Positions 25,422 to 35,780 are shown, counted from the first letter of the stretch. The stretch is 45,431 nt of DNA from Clostridia bacterium (GCA_030523605.1 JAUNIE010000005.1:1-45431); one strand, 5' to 3'. Numbers and translations: made by a program. Notes: a model not told the origin generated them from the sequence alone.

Positions 25422-27236
25422 ATGAATATTAAAAAAATTGTAAAAACTAATTCGCTACTTTTATCTGCAATATTGATTGCAGAAACAATTTTTCCGAGCG
25501 CATATGCTTCCCAAGAATCTCCCTCCATGTTTGATCTATGTCCACCACCCCTGACAAATTCGGAGGCAAAACCCGGCAACGCTTCAGCGCTAAAAAAATT
25601 GCAAAAAACTGCGGCTAAAAGACGCCGACAAGAAGAAATGGAACAAAAAAACGAAAAAGCTATGAGAAAGCTAAAAAAAAGATGTTTTTCAAAGAGAGGG
25701 AAATCTTGCAAAACCCCATCGCCACAAGAAGAGCAACCGCCTGCAACTTCTTTTCAGTTTAGCGGATTTGTGCCTCTAATTTCCCAGGTGCCTCGGGCCG
25801 TACCCATGAACTACGCATACCCTGCGGAACCTCCTGCTCGCCTGGCGGACGGAACATTTACGCAGACCATCGATATACGCCCAAAAGGATATGAAACTCC
25901 ATATGTCCCTGCAGCCGAAAAGCCGTATTCTTCAGGTTTAGAACTCTCCGGCGCCGAAAAAGCAGCCGATGTAACTCTATCCCCGCAAAAAAGCCAAAGC
26001 AATTCGCAGCTCGAAAAGCATTCTCAAGTACCTAATGCCGCTATACCTAAAGATGTTCCAATTACATATGCTCACCCTGCAGAGCCGCCTTCCAACCTTA
26101 CGGCGGCACCACCAACGCAGAGTTGTGATCCTGCGAAAAAAAATTTGGCCCCCCTTTGCGCCGCCGAAGGATTTTTACGAGAACCCGAAAATGTGGCTAC
26201 GGGCTGCCACTACCAATGCGATGATGCACCAATTGACCCCAACGCACCTCTAAACATTTTGCCCAGTTTTTCACCCCCCGCTTTCCCTAAGCTTTGGTGT
26301 CCTCCGGGTGTTGCGATATATTGCCCATCTGACCGCAACCGCCGCAGTCGCAGAGATGTTGTGCCACGGCGTTTCAGAGAAGATCCGGAAGAAAGTAGAT
26401 GCACAGAAAACACTGACTCATCTAAAATTTATCAAAATGAAAAACTTTTAGATATAATTTTTCTTCCCGAACCACAACCATTTTGTGTCAGATTTCCGAT
26501 GGGGAAACCTGTGCTTATTATCAACGTAAATAAAAATTTTAAAAGGCAATTATCAAAAGAGGAGTTTGATGCCAGAGCAGAATACGAACTCAGCCAATGG
26601 CTTAAATCGTGCCACGCTTGCGAAGAAGCAGCTGTTACCGACCCCTTAAAAAATGTCGAAATGATTTTGTCACATACGAAAATTTTCGAAATAATGCGCA
26701 GGGTTTTTGGTCTAAACCACTGGTCGACCACTTGCTGCAGACCTCTTTGTATAACTTCTAAATTTAACGGTATGTATTTGGACCGGGAAAATCTTCTTAT
26801 ATCTCACCGTTCCGAACGCATAAGCCCCCATTTCTATAGCACGGATTCGCTCTTTGGCGTATTACTATATTTAGTAGAATTCCCTGAATTTATGCGAATG
26901 GGCGGTATTTTGCCACATCCACTTTTTAAAAATAAAGAATTAATCGCCGAAATTGACAAAATAAGCGCACTTTGTTCATCTGATTGTCCGGACGAATGCG
27001 TGATAAATTGCTTCCTTGCAACATCTATTTTACGAAAAGTAACTAATGATAAATATTGCGACCCCACTCTTTCAAAAATGCAAGATAGTTTCAAATCTGC
27101 TGCAGTTTTACGTGACAAAGAAAACCTTATGCACGCAATAGGATATTTCAATCTCGCAAGAACGCTGAACAGTTTATCTTTCTCCAAAAGGCGAATAAGA
27201 GTCAAAGACGAATTACTGGATTGCCTTGACTCTTAG
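25422..27236 (+). CDS. Large proline-rich secreted protein with internal repeat
   Basis: Encodes 604 residues not recognised as a known family. Signal peptide 1-29 (SAYA-S), then a basic coiled segment (about 56-96), then a proline-rich region containing two copies of a repeat: VP-RAVPMNYAYPAEPPA (123-139) and IPKDVPITYAHPAEPP (208-223), each ending in TQ. The C-terminal half (from about 330) is a cysteine-rich globular region. ATG at 25422 is chosen because AAGGG lies 7 bases upstream; longer starts run into the hemolysin III gene. Probably co-transcribed with hemolysin III. A surface or secreted effector is a guess. Confidence 0.68.
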   Translation: MNIKKIVKTNSLLLSAILIAETIFPSAYASQESPSMFDLCPPPLTNSEAKPGNASALKKLQKTAAKRRRQEEMEQKNEKAMRKLKKRCFSKRGKSCKTPSPQEEQPPATSFQFSGFVPLISQVPRAVPMNYAYPAEPPARLADGTFTQTIDIRPKGYETPYVPAAEKPYSSGLELSGAEKAADVTLSPQKSQSNSQLEKHSQVPNAAIPKDVPITYAHPAEPPSNLTAAPPTQSCDPAKKNLAPLCAAEGFLREPENVATGCHYQCDDAPIDPNAPLNILPSFSPPAFPKLWCPPGVAIYCPSDRNRRSRRDVVPRRFREDPEESRCTENTDSSKIYQNEKLLDIIFLPEPQPFCVRFPMGKPVLIINVNKNFKRQLSKEEFDARAEYELSQWLKSCHACEEAAVTDPLKNVEMILSHTKIFEIMRRVFGLNHWSTTCCRPLCITSKFNGMYLDRENLLISHRSERISPHFYSTDSLFGVLLYLVEFPEFMRMGGILPHPLFKNKELIAEIDKISALCSSDCPDECVINCFLATSILRKVTNDKYCDPTLSKMQDSFKSAAVLRDKENLMHAIGYFNLARTLNSLSFSKRRIRVKDELLDCLDS

Positions 27237-27289
27237 ATTATAATCCATTCTAAGCACTTAAATTAAAACTCCGAAAATTAACGGGCAAG

Positions 27290-27583
27290 CTATTTCCAGC
27301 ATTTGAAAAGCCCCGGAAATAGTTTGGTTTTTTTGCGCCTACAAGCAGGGTTATACTTCACAAGAATTGTGTCTTCTCCCACTACCTTTATATTTTCCCA
27401 CTTTATTACTATATCTTCTTCACGGCCGAAAATCCCAAAAAATTTAAGCCTGCCATAAACAATTATTGCAACAAGTCTGGCATTTAACATATCCACTTCC
27501 ACGTCATTCACGCAACCTATTCTACATCCGTCTTGAATACTTATAACCTCTTTATTTTTCATATCTACAATTCGACATATCAA
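27290..27583 (-). CDS. YlmC/YmxH-type PRC-barrel protein
   Basis: The 97-residue protein begins with the PRC-barrel pattern KEVISIQDGCRIGCVNDVEVD and continues with ARLVAIIVYG and WENIKVVGEDTILVKY, typical of the YlmC/YmxH sporulation-associated family of Firmicutes. The exact function is unknown. Starts with TTG at 27583, 8 bases after GGGAGAG. The last codons form part of an inverted repeat (CTATTTCC/GGAAATAG) around the stop codon. Confidence 0.82.
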   Translation of the reverse strand: MICRIVDMKNKEVISIQDGCRIGCVNDVEVDMLNARLVAIIVYGRLKFFGIFGREEDIVIKWENIKVVGEDTILVKYNPACRRKKTKLFPGLFKCWK

Positions 27584-27609
27584 AATTTCATCTCTCCCAT
27601 GAATGTAAT

Positions 27610-27637
27610 TTGACTTAATGCGTAAAATATTTATAAT
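27610..27637 (+). promoter_or_regulatory. Promoter for the P-type ATPase
   Basis: TTGACT (27610-27615) and TATAAT (27632-27637) are 16 bases apart, 33 bases before the start codon. Confidence 0.65.
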
Positions 27638-27670
27638 TTATTATATCCGATATTTTTGGAGGAATTTACG

Positions 27671-30049
27671 ATGGTTAAAAGCACCACGAATTTCGTTAAA
27701 AACTATCGCCCAAACATCGATTTCGGACTTTCTGACGCACAAGTAAAAGAGCGCACCGAAGATGGATTTATAAATAAAGATAAAACTAATTCGGTCAAAA
27801 GCACAAAACAAATAATTAAAGACAATCTTTTTAATTTATTTAACTTCGTCAACTTAGTTTTGGCTATAGCTATTTTGTGCGTTGGGTCTTACAGGAATCT
27901 TATGTTTATGGGTGTCGTAATATGCAATGCTTTTATTGGTATTTGGCAAGAAATTAAGGCTAAACACACTATTGAAAAGTTAAACCTCATATCTACGAGC
28001 GAAGTAGTAGTTATACGCAGTGGCAAAAAGCAAAGTATTAATATTGAAAACATAGTACTGGACGACATAATAATTTTTGAAAGCGGAAATCAAATCCCTG
28101 CGGACTGCGTTATTCTCAGGGGTGAATGCAACGTGAACGAATCCCTACTTACGGGCGAACCGGATTCTATTGCAAAGAAGAAAGGCGATAAACTTCTTTC
28201 GGGAAGCTATATCATAAGTGGGAACTGTACAGCTCAGGCAACTGCCGTAGGAGCAAATAGTTTTTCGTCATCAATTTTAAAAAGTACAAAACTCATCAAA
28301 AAAACAAAATCTGAAATTATGTCATCACTCGAAAAAATCATAAAAATTATATCAATAGCAATAATCCCCATGGGGGCTGTGCTTTTTTACAGGCAACTTA
28401 CTTCTTCGGGGAATAATTATATCTCGGCTATAGAAGGTACTGCAGCAGCACTCACGGGAATGATTCCTGAAGGCTTGGTACTGCTCACAAGTTCGGTTTT
28501 AGCTGTGGGTGTGGTAAGGCTTTCACGAAAAAAAGTCCTCGTGCAGGATATATATTCACTCGAAACGCTGGCAAGAGTAGATACACTATGCCTCGATAAA
28601 ACAGGTACCATAACCGAAGGCACTTTTGAACTTCAAGAAATAATACCAAAAAATAATTTCACGCAAGAAAACGTTTCAAAAGCGCTAAAATTTTTATCAT
28701 CAAATCTTGAGGACAACAACGAAACATTTAAAGTAATTTGTCAAAATTTTTTACCGGATAAAAATTATAAATTTGCGGATAAAATTTTCCCATTTTCCTC
28801 AGACAAAAAATGGTCGGGGGTTCACATCCCGCAAAATGGCTCATATATACTCGGTGCGGCAAAATTCATTTTTGGCGACAAACAACTCGGCTGCAGTACA
28901 GAAATAGAAGAATACTCCAAAGATTACAGGGTGTTAATTCTGGCGCATTCAAGTTTTGATTTTGAAAACGACGAAATCCCTCCCGCAGTGCAGCCCATGG
29001 CGCTGATACTCATAAAAGACAAAATCAGATACAATGCCGAAAAAACCTTGAATTTCTTTAAAAATCAAGGCGTAGATATAAAAGTTATTTCAGGGGACGA
29101 CCCGATTACGGTTTCACAAATAGCAAAACGTGTAGACCTTAAAAATGCAGAAAATTACGTTGATGCAACACATTTTAAATCATTTGAAGAAATAAAATCT
29201 GCAGTTTCAAAATATACTATATTCGGGCGGGTAACGCCAAGCCAAAAACAAGATATTATTAAAGCTCTGAAATCCGATGGGCATACAGTGGCTATGGTCG
29301 GCGACGGAGTAAATGATGTGCTTGCGATGAAAGAGGCAGACTGCGGAGTGGCGATGGCGAACGGCAGCGAAATAGCCAGAAATGTTGCACATCTTGTACT
29401 TCTTAATTCCGATTTTGCCTCGATGCCTCGTGCAGTGGCGGAGGGGCGCAAAGCTATCAACAATCTCCAGCGCTCATCTTCATTATTTTTATCAAAAACT
29501 ATTTATTCGTTCTTGCTTGCGTTTTTGTTTTTCATAATACCTGCGCCGTACCCTTTCATACCGATACAAATGACGTTAATCAGCGCTCTGACAATAGGTA
29601 TACCGTCATTTATACTAGGCCTTGAACCAAACAAAGAAAAAATTCATGGAAATTTATTTCAAAATATACTGTCAAAATCTTTACCGGCGGCTTTGTCTAT
29701 TGTAACTGTTTTGCTAGCATGTGTGGGAATATATTCTTGGTGCGGAATATCCATGGAAAGATACTCATTTTTAACCGTGATACTGACGGGAATACTCGGC
29801 ACAATCTTGCTTTACAATATTTCCAAACCGCTAAACAACATCCGAAAAACGCTGCTATGTTCAGTTATAATCGCTTTCTTCATTGCGATAACAAAATTCT
29901 ACGGGTTTTTTGAAATCGAGCGGCTTAAACTTGTTAATATTCTAATTTTAATCCCAATGGTAGTTTTCGCCGTTATAACTTATTTATATCTTTCACAAGT
30001 CGACTGGAAAAAGCTTTTTAATATGGCATTCAAAAAATCAAAAGCTTAG
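27671..30049 (+). CDS. CtpE-like cation-transporting P-type ATPase
   Basis: The 792-residue protein is a P-type ATPase: LTGEP actuator motif, PEGL in the fourth membrane helix, DKTGT (phosphorylated Asp at 309), and GDGVNDV in the hinge. The stretch GMIPEGLVLLTSSVLAVGVVRL resembles the CtpE subgroup, a calcium-uptake ATPase in mycobacteria, rather than heavy-metal pumps (no N-terminal CxxC domain, no CPx motif). Ion choice is therefore likely calcium or another divalent cation, not proven. The ATG at 27671 has GGAGG 8 bases upstream; the TTG at 27656 overlaps that site. Confidence 0.9.
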   Translation: MVKSTTNFVKNYRPNIDFGLSDAQVKERTEDGFINKDKTNSVKSTKQIIKDNLFNLFNFVNLVLAIAILCVGSYRNLMFMGVVICNAFIGIWQEIKAKHTIEKLNLISTSEVVVIRSGKKQSINIENIVLDDIIIFESGNQIPADCVILRGECNVNESLLTGEPDSIAKKKGDKLLSGSYIISGNCTAQATAVGANSFSSSILKSTKLIKKTKSEIMSSLEKIIKIISIAIIPMGAVLFYRQLTSSGNNYISAIEGTAAALTGMIPEGLVLLTSSVLAVGVVRLSRKKVLVQDIYSLETLARVDTLCLDKTGTITEGTFELQEIIPKNNFTQENVSKALKFLSSNLEDNNETFKVICQNFLPDKNYKFADKIFPFSSDKKWSGVHIPQNGSYILGAAKFIFGDKQLGCSTEIEEYSKDYRVLILAHSSFDFENDEIPPAVQPMALILIKDKIRYNAEKTLNFFKNQGVDIKVISGDDPITVSQIAKRVDLKNAENYVDATHFKSFEEIKSAVSKYTIFGRVTPSQKQDIIKALKSDGHTVAMVGDGVNDVLAMKEADCGVAMANGSEIARNVAHLVLLNSDFASMPRAVAEGRKAINNLQRSSSLFLSKTIYSFLLAFLFFIIPAPYPFIPIQMTLISALTIGIPSFILGLEPNKEKIHGNLFQNILSKSLPAALSIVTVLLACVGIYSWCGISMERYSFLTVILTGILGTILLYNISKPLNNIRKTLLCSVIIAFFIAITKFYGFFEIERLKLVNILILIPMVVFAVITYLYLSQVDWKKLFNMAFKKSKA

Positions 30050-30065
30050 ATTCGACAAATTAAAT

Positions 30066-30094
30066 TTGACTTAGATTTAAAAAATGTATATCAT
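30066..30094 (+). promoter_or_regulatory. Promoter for the small membrane protein at 30125
   Basis: TTGACT (30066-30071) and TATCAT (30089-30094) are 17 bases apart, 30 bases before the ATG. Confidence 0.55.
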
Positions 30095-30124
30095 ATCTTT
30101 AGTAAAAGAAAAGGAGATGCTTTT

Positions 30125-30286
30125 ATGAAAGAGAAAAATAGATGTGGGCTGACAATAATCATAGGAATAATTACTTCTTTGGTAACCGTTGCATCAATCG
30201 TAGTGGCCACTCTTTGGATACTTGACCGCAAGAAAAAACGTGAAGACCGTGAACTTGAAGAGTATCTTGAAACCAGCATAAATTAG
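30125..30286 (+). CDS. Small single-span membrane protein, 53 aa
   Basis: A short open frame with a strong ribosome binding site (AAAGGAGATG, 5 to 6 bases before ATG), its own promoter and its own terminator. The peptide starts MKEKNRCGL, has a hydrophobic span at about residues 8-31, and ends in a dense basic (RKKKRED) then acidic stretch. No family recognised. Its complete set of signals makes it a likely real gene despite its size. Confidence 0.65.
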   Translation: MKEKNRCGLTIIIGIITSLVTVASIVVATLWILDRKKKREDRELEEYLETSIN

Positions 30287-30296
30287 TATAAAATTA

Positions 30297-30324
30297 AAAC
30301 GCCGACGACATATCGGCGTTTTTT
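30297..30324. terminator. Terminator between 30125 and 30341 genes
   Basis: AACGCCGA/TCGGCGTT stem with a 6-base loop, T run at 30319-30324 on the plus strand and an A-rich run on the other side; probably works in both directions for the converging genes. Confidence 0.85.
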
Positions 30325-30340
30325 ACTACGTTATATGCGG

Positions 30341-31552
30341 TTATTTTCTATTTTTCTTCTTAGTGATAGCTTTTTTCGAAGCGGTCTCTGCTACATGTTT
30401 TCTCTGCGCAGTTCTCTTGGCTGCGTCTAACGCTATTCTCGCATAGCGCTCGTTTTCTCGTATAAGTTCCTGTAATTCAGGCGATAAAGCCGGTAATTCT
30501 CTTGTGGGTAGTGCGGGGGTCTCTGCGGCAGTCACAGTCACCAAATGAGAATCATCAGCCGGAGCGTCACAACTACTTGAAGGAGTGCTTACCACAGAAG
30601 GCAACGCCTTAACTAAAGGTTTGGTATCTGGCACACTCACTTCTTTAGAATCATGTCTTTCTTTATCGGCAATCATACGCTCAACGTAACGCTTGCGCTG
30701 TTTTGATTTTGATTCAGCTTTTTGTTCGGCTTTTACTAACGCTTTTTCTTCCCTTGCAATTTTTTCAAATTCATAGTTTATATCTTCATATGTATCATTT
30801 AGATAATGCAGCGCACGAACTACGTCCCTAGTCTTCATCACATTACATGAGAAGCGATATCTTACGCCACCCGAAATCACAGGAATATCACTTTCAAGTA
30901 ATGAATCACACTCATCACCCCACAATGCTTTTGCATAAGTGACATTAACATATGCACTCATCACATCATATAAAAATTTAGCAAGACGACGATAATTATG
31001 TTTATAAAGACACGAAAGGCCTAATAAAAATGTTCTTACGAGAACAGCATGATTCATATTGGATAAAGGCACCTCAAATCCGTGACAATATTGAATTGTT
31101 GCCAGGTAAGTCCACAAAGATCTAAAAAGTGACACAAACTCATGTGGGCGCAATTCTTCATCTTTCTGAAGCTCTTTCCCACTCTCTTCCATGCACGTGG
31201 TAAACATTTCTTCAGACGCATGCGAAATTTGACTTCTGTACAGCGGCTCATGTAGCTTAAAATCAAGCAAATAACTCTCCCAATCCCCAGGATTTAAAGT
31301 GATAATTTTTTGAAGCAAACCATTAAAAAAATCCGCCCCCGGGAAACCGCCTAGTGCATAATCTGCAACACGTCTTGATCTTACACCTCCGGACATGCCG
31401 CTACAAGAAACTTTTTCGCAAACTTCCTTTTCGTAATCACCGGGATCTGACGAAGCATATGCAGGGAGTAACTCTGCACCTTGCATAGCCATACATACAG
31501 ATAAACATACGCACATAATTTTCTTAAAAGTTTTAACATTTTCTTTTTTCAT
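30341..31552 (-). CDS. Secreted protein with charged C-terminal tail, paralog of the 31704 gene
   Basis: Encodes 403 residues. A signal peptide (about 1-33, ending PAYA-S) is followed by a helical domain and, from about residue 255, a long tail rich in Lys, Glu and Ala that ends in a strongly basic stretch (KKAITKKKNRK). The segment FLLGLSCLYKHNYRRLAKFL matches FLIAIACLYRGGYRNLASFL of the neighbour at 31704, and several blocks around it also align. Promoter and leader are near-copies of the neighbour's. No known domain recognised. Surface attachment or secretion is inferred. Confidence 0.7.
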   Translation of the reverse strand: MKKENVKTFKKIMCVCLSVCMAMQGAELLPAYASSDPGDYEKEVCEKVSCSGMSGGVRSRRVADYALGGFPGADFFNGLLQKIITLNPGDWESYLLDFKLHEPLYRSQISHASEEMFTTCMEESGKELQKDEELRPHEFVSLFRSLWTYLATIQYCHGFEVPLSNMNHAVLVRTFLLGLSCLYKHNYRRLAKFLYDVMSAYVNVTYAKALWGDECDSLLESDIPVISGGVRYRFSCNVMKTRDVVRALHYLNDTYEDINYEFEKIAREEKALVKAEQKAESKSKQRKRYVERMIADKERHDSKEVSVPDTKPLVKALPSVVSTPSSSCDAPADDSHLVTVTAAETPALPTRELPALSPELQELIRENERYARIALDAAKRTAQRKHVAETASKKAITKKKNRK

Positions 31553-31584
31553 TTTTCAATCTCCTTATCAAAATTTATAACATA

Positions 31585-31613
31585 ACCATAACACATATTG
31601 TTTAGAATGTCAA
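31585..31613 (-). promoter_or_regulatory. Promoter for the 30341 secreted protein
   Basis: On the minus strand, TTGACA (31608-31613) and TATGGT (31585-31590) are 17 bases apart. Promoter, leader and ribosome binding site (AAGGAGATTG) align closely with those at 32871-32932. Confidence 0.5.
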
Positions 31614-31632
31614 CCTTTATTTTAATCAAAAT

Positions 31633-31662
31633 AAATATCCCTACTATTTTGTAAGGATATTT
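31633..31662 (-). terminator. Terminator after the 31704 gene
   Basis: A 12-bp stem (31633-31644 with 31651-31662); the only non-Watson-Crick pair is a G-U in the minus-strand RNA. T-rich sequence follows on that strand. Confidence 0.65.
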
Positions 31663-31703
31663 TTCATTTATCTCAAAATTTTTGCGCCTAAGAAACAAAT
31701 TGC

Positions 31704-32870
31704 TTATAATTTCTTGCCGTTGCGGAATTTAGCAGGCCTCATATTTGCACCGGACTCACGTATTGTTTTATTGGCATCAATTACTTCTGTCGCCCCTGAT
31801 TGATCATGCTCGGCTTTACGTTTTTCTTCTTCTGCACGTTTCTTGGCTTCTTCGGCATCACGTTTAGCTTTTTCGTCCGCCTTGCGTTTTTCCTCTTCCT
31901 GTTCCTTGAGTCTCGCCGCTTCCTTATCTTTGCGCCTAATGGCTTCCTCTTCTTCTTTTCTTTTGGCTTCCTTGTCGGCACGTTCTGCGGCACGTTCGGC
32001 AATACGTTTGGCTCTGGCAGCTTCTTTTTTTAGGGCCTGAGCCTCCATTTCAGCACGGCGCTCTTTGTATAATTTCATTTCCTGTGCACTCAAAGCCATG
32101 CCCAACATCATCTCGTCTTCCATCACAGCCACAAAAAAACTATCATCAAAATTGCTATACGCATCATTTAATCCGTTTAACGAAACTATTAATCCTTTTG
32201 GGCTTCTAACAACTTCACTACTCACCGGACAGTTACCTTTAAAAGGATTAACGACACGCAAATCATCAAACAGCAATTTTTCTTCGTCCTTGCCACCCAC
32301 AGAAAGATAATCGTATAAAAACGATGCTAAGTTTCTATATCCACCCCTATAAAGGCAAGCAATCGCTATCAAGAAATTATTGATACAGCCTGATGTAGCG
32401 GTATCTAATGAACCTTGCTCCACAAATCGGCTACAATTTTTCAAATGGGTAAGTACCTTGAAAGAATTGATAACGGCTCGATAAGCTGCAACAATCTCAA
32501 CAGTGCCTAATTTTTCTTCTTTAATACGCCCTGCAATACTATAAACATTTGCGCTCATTTTTCTAATCCTACAGTCCGAACTCACCAGACTCCTGTCAAA
32601 AACCGCAAATGATGACAGTATCAAACCAGTCACATAAGCATCTTCAGTCTGTCCTAACCTCGCAGCTGTAGATTTAACATCGATGAGTTTTGGCAGTAAA
32701 TTATTTGCATCACAAAGCGGCGCAAAATATGCTCTGCTTTTTTCCAAATACTGCGTTGCGCTCGCATATTTATCCGGATTCACTATACCCGGTAATGCGT
32801 ATACCTGAGCGCTTTGGCACACCATACAACCCATAAGTAACATGGCAACTGATTTTCTTAAATTAATCAT
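31704..32870 (-). CDS. Secreted protein with KAEE-rich coiled-coil tail
   Basis: Encodes 388 residues. A signal peptide (about 1-24, ending VYA-L) leads to a helical domain related to the 30341 protein (CINNFLIAIACLYRGGYRN, then VVRSPKGL and LNGLNDAY). From about residue 265 to 360 the sequence is almost only Lys, Glu, Arg, Ala and Asp in heptad-like order, which predicts a long coiled coil, as in the stalk of surface proteins. The ATG at 32870 follows AAGGAGATTG; the longer frame upstream contains the promoter region and is not coding. Unknown function. Confidence 0.7.
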   Translation of the reverse strand: MINLRKSVAMLLMGCMVCQSAQVYALPGIVNPDKYASATQYLEKSRAYFAPLCDANNLLPKLIDVKSTAARLGQTEDAYVTGLILSSFAVFDRSLVSSDCRIRKMSANVYSIAGRIKEEKLGTVEIVAAYRAVINSFKVLTHLKNCSRFVEQGSLDTATSGCINNFLIAIACLYRGGYRNLASFLYDYLSVGGKDEEKLLFDDLRVVNPFKGNCPVSSEVVRSPKGLIVSLNGLNDAYSNFDDSFFVAVMEDEMMLGMALSAQEMKLYKERRAEMEAQALKKEAARAKRIAERAAERADKEAKRKEEEEAIRRKDKEAARLKEQEEEKRKADEKAKRDAEEAKKRAEEEKRKAEHDQSGATEVIDANKTIRESGANMRPAKFRNGKKL

Positions 32871-32903
32871 TTTAACAATCTCCTTTTCTGCTTTTATAAT
32901 GTA

Positions 32904-32932
32904 ATCGTAACATATTTTTCCTAAAATGTCAA
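32904..32932 (-). promoter_or_regulatory. Promoter for the 31704 secreted protein
   Basis: On the minus strand, TTGACA (32927-32932) and TACGAT (32904-32909) are 17 bases apart. About 60 bases from the -35 to the start codon are largely shared with the 30341 paralog. Confidence 0.55.
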
Positions 32933-33018
32933 TCATTTTCTTAAAAAAATATCCCCACGATCATCGTTTTAAAAAAATTTAATCTACAAATATTTAGAGC
33001 AAAGAATATAATAAAGAA

Positions 33019-33049
33019 TTGGCATTATATAAATATTAATATATAATGC
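33019..33049 (+). promoter_or_regulatory. Promoter with palindromic spacer for the 33112 GG gene
   Basis: TTGGCA (33019-33024) and TATAAT (33042-33047) are 17 bases apart. Perfect 10-bp inverted arms (33022-33031 and 33040-33049) span the spacer and the -10, and an outer ATTGGCA (33018-33024) has a partner TGCCAAT near 33069-33075. This could be an operator or simply a cruciform-prone A/T tract. Confidence 0.5.
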
Positions 33050-33111
33050 TTATAAGTCTGGATATTTTGCCAATGTCTTAGATTTAAACTTTTTAAGGAG
33101 GTTGATTATTT

Positions 33112-33663
33112 ATGGCAAACGAAGAAAAAATCAAAGCGTTTTTCAACGACAAGGAGAAAGTCAAGGCATTGGAAAATGATGAGGAGTTTACGAACAAAAT
33201 CTCAGGAGGTACGGCAACAGCGGGGACATACAAAGATGAATTTAAGAAATTCGGTCTTGAGCTTAGCGATGACGAGGCAAAAATCGTCCAAAAAACCGTT
33301 GCAAAAGCTATGGATACACCCACAGAAAAGTTAGACGATTCATTTTTGGAGAGCATAGCCGGCGGGAAGGTAACCGGAACGGACGTGGCAGCCGGCATTG
33401 GTTTGGGGGTATCCGGCATTGTTTTGGCGGGAATAGCTGTTGAACTTGCAGGGGTAGGCATGAGTATGGCAGGTCGTGTTTATGCCGCTAAAGCTAAGCA
33501 TGCATATAAAAATAACGATTATGAAAAAAGTGACAAATACCTAAAAAAAGCAAATAAATTGGACAGGCTTGGGTATGATACTCTAACATTTGGCTATACA
33601 AAAGTGCTTCGCAAATATGAGGGCGAAAAAGACTTTTATAATGATTCTGATCTTCGTTATTGA
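33112..33663 (+). CDS. Two-leader GG protein with hydrophobic segment
   Basis: Encodes 183 residues. The first leader-like block ends FTNKISGG (GG at 32-33); the second, a Nif11-like block (FKKFGLELSDDEA then LDDSFLESIAGG), has GG at 84-85. A glycine-rich hydrophobic segment follows (about 92-121), then a basic, helical, soluble C-terminus. The hydrophobic core right after GG resembles a pore-forming or membrane-inserting peptide, but the total is too long for a classic bacteriocin. AAGGAGG ribosome binding site, own promoter and terminator. No immunity protein or transporter next to it. Confidence 0.75.
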   Translation: MANEEKIKAFFNDKEKVKALENDEEFTNKISGGTATAGTYKDEFKKFGLELSDDEAKIVQKTVAKAMDTPTEKLDDSFLESIAGGKVTGTDVAAGIGLGVSGIVLAGIAVELAGVGMSMAGRVYAAKAKHAYKNNDYEKSDKYLKKANKLDRLGYDTLTFGYTKVLRKYEGEKDFYNDSDLRY

Positions 33664-33717
33664 TAAAAATAATGATTTTCATTGATATTAAGCGCTTTAA
33701 TATACACATATTTTATG

Positions 33718-33744
33718 CAGCTGCCTATTCGGTGGCTGTTTTTT
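33718..33744 (+). terminator. Terminator after the 33112 GG gene
   Basis: CAGCTGCC (33718-33725) pairs with GGTGGCTG (33731-33738) with two G-U pairs, followed by TTTTTT. Confidence 0.8.
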
Positions 33745-33752
33745 GTACACAA

Positions 33753-33780
33753 AAAGAGATGAGCGTAAAACTCATCCCTT
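33753..33780 (-). terminator. Terminator after groEL
   Basis: On the minus strand, AGGGATGAG/CTCATCTCT with a 7-base loop is followed by TTTTTG. Confidence 0.75.
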
Positions 33781-33800
33781 AGAAAAGTGTTTAATACTTA

Positions 33801-35438
<1,638 letters not shown>

Positions 35439-35480
35439 CTATATTACCCCTTTGAATATCAAAATTTTCTTTTTAACAAA

Positions 35481-35780
35481 TTAAGTGTTTGGATAAATTA
35501 CCGCCAAAACATCTTTTTGACTTATAATTACATATTCATTTCCGTCTGTTTTGAAGGTAGTTCCGGCATCTTTCGGGACTAGAATTGTATCTCCCGCTTC
35601 AATATACATTTTCAGTTTTCTGCCATCGTCGGTCATTCCGCCGTCACCTCTGGCGATAACTTCAGCCCTTATGGGTTCGTCTTTGTTGGAACTTTTGGCA
35701 AGAACGAGTCCGCCACGAGTCGTATTTTCTGATTTTTGGACTTTCGCCACGACCTTATCAAGTATTGGTTTTATTTTCAT
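35481..35780 (-). CDS. groES: Co-chaperonin GroES
   Basis: The 99-residue lid of the GroEL cage. It has the mobile-loop region [17 protein letters not shown] and the [10 protein letters not shown] start. AAGGAGGTTG ribosome binding site. First gene of the operon, 45 bases before groEL. Confidence 0.97.
   Translation of the reverse strand: MKIKPILDKVVAKVQKSENTTRGGLVLAKSSNKDEPIRAEVIARGDGGMTDDGRKLKMYIEAGDTILVPKDAGTTFKTDGNEYVIISQKDVLAVIYPNT

Noticed and set aside
27288..27322. Inverted repeat at the end of the YlmC-type gene as a terminator
   Set aside because: It lies within the last codons, has a large loop and no T run after it on either strand.
31781..32040. Open frames rich in Lys/Arg or Phe/Ser around the coiled-coil tail
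   Set aside because: They are other-frame readings of the low-complexity KAEE tail of the secreted protein on the minus strand.
32871..32936. Extended N-terminus of the 31704 gene
   Set aside because: The extra codons cover its -10 region and ribosome binding site; the signal peptide begins at the ATG at 32870.
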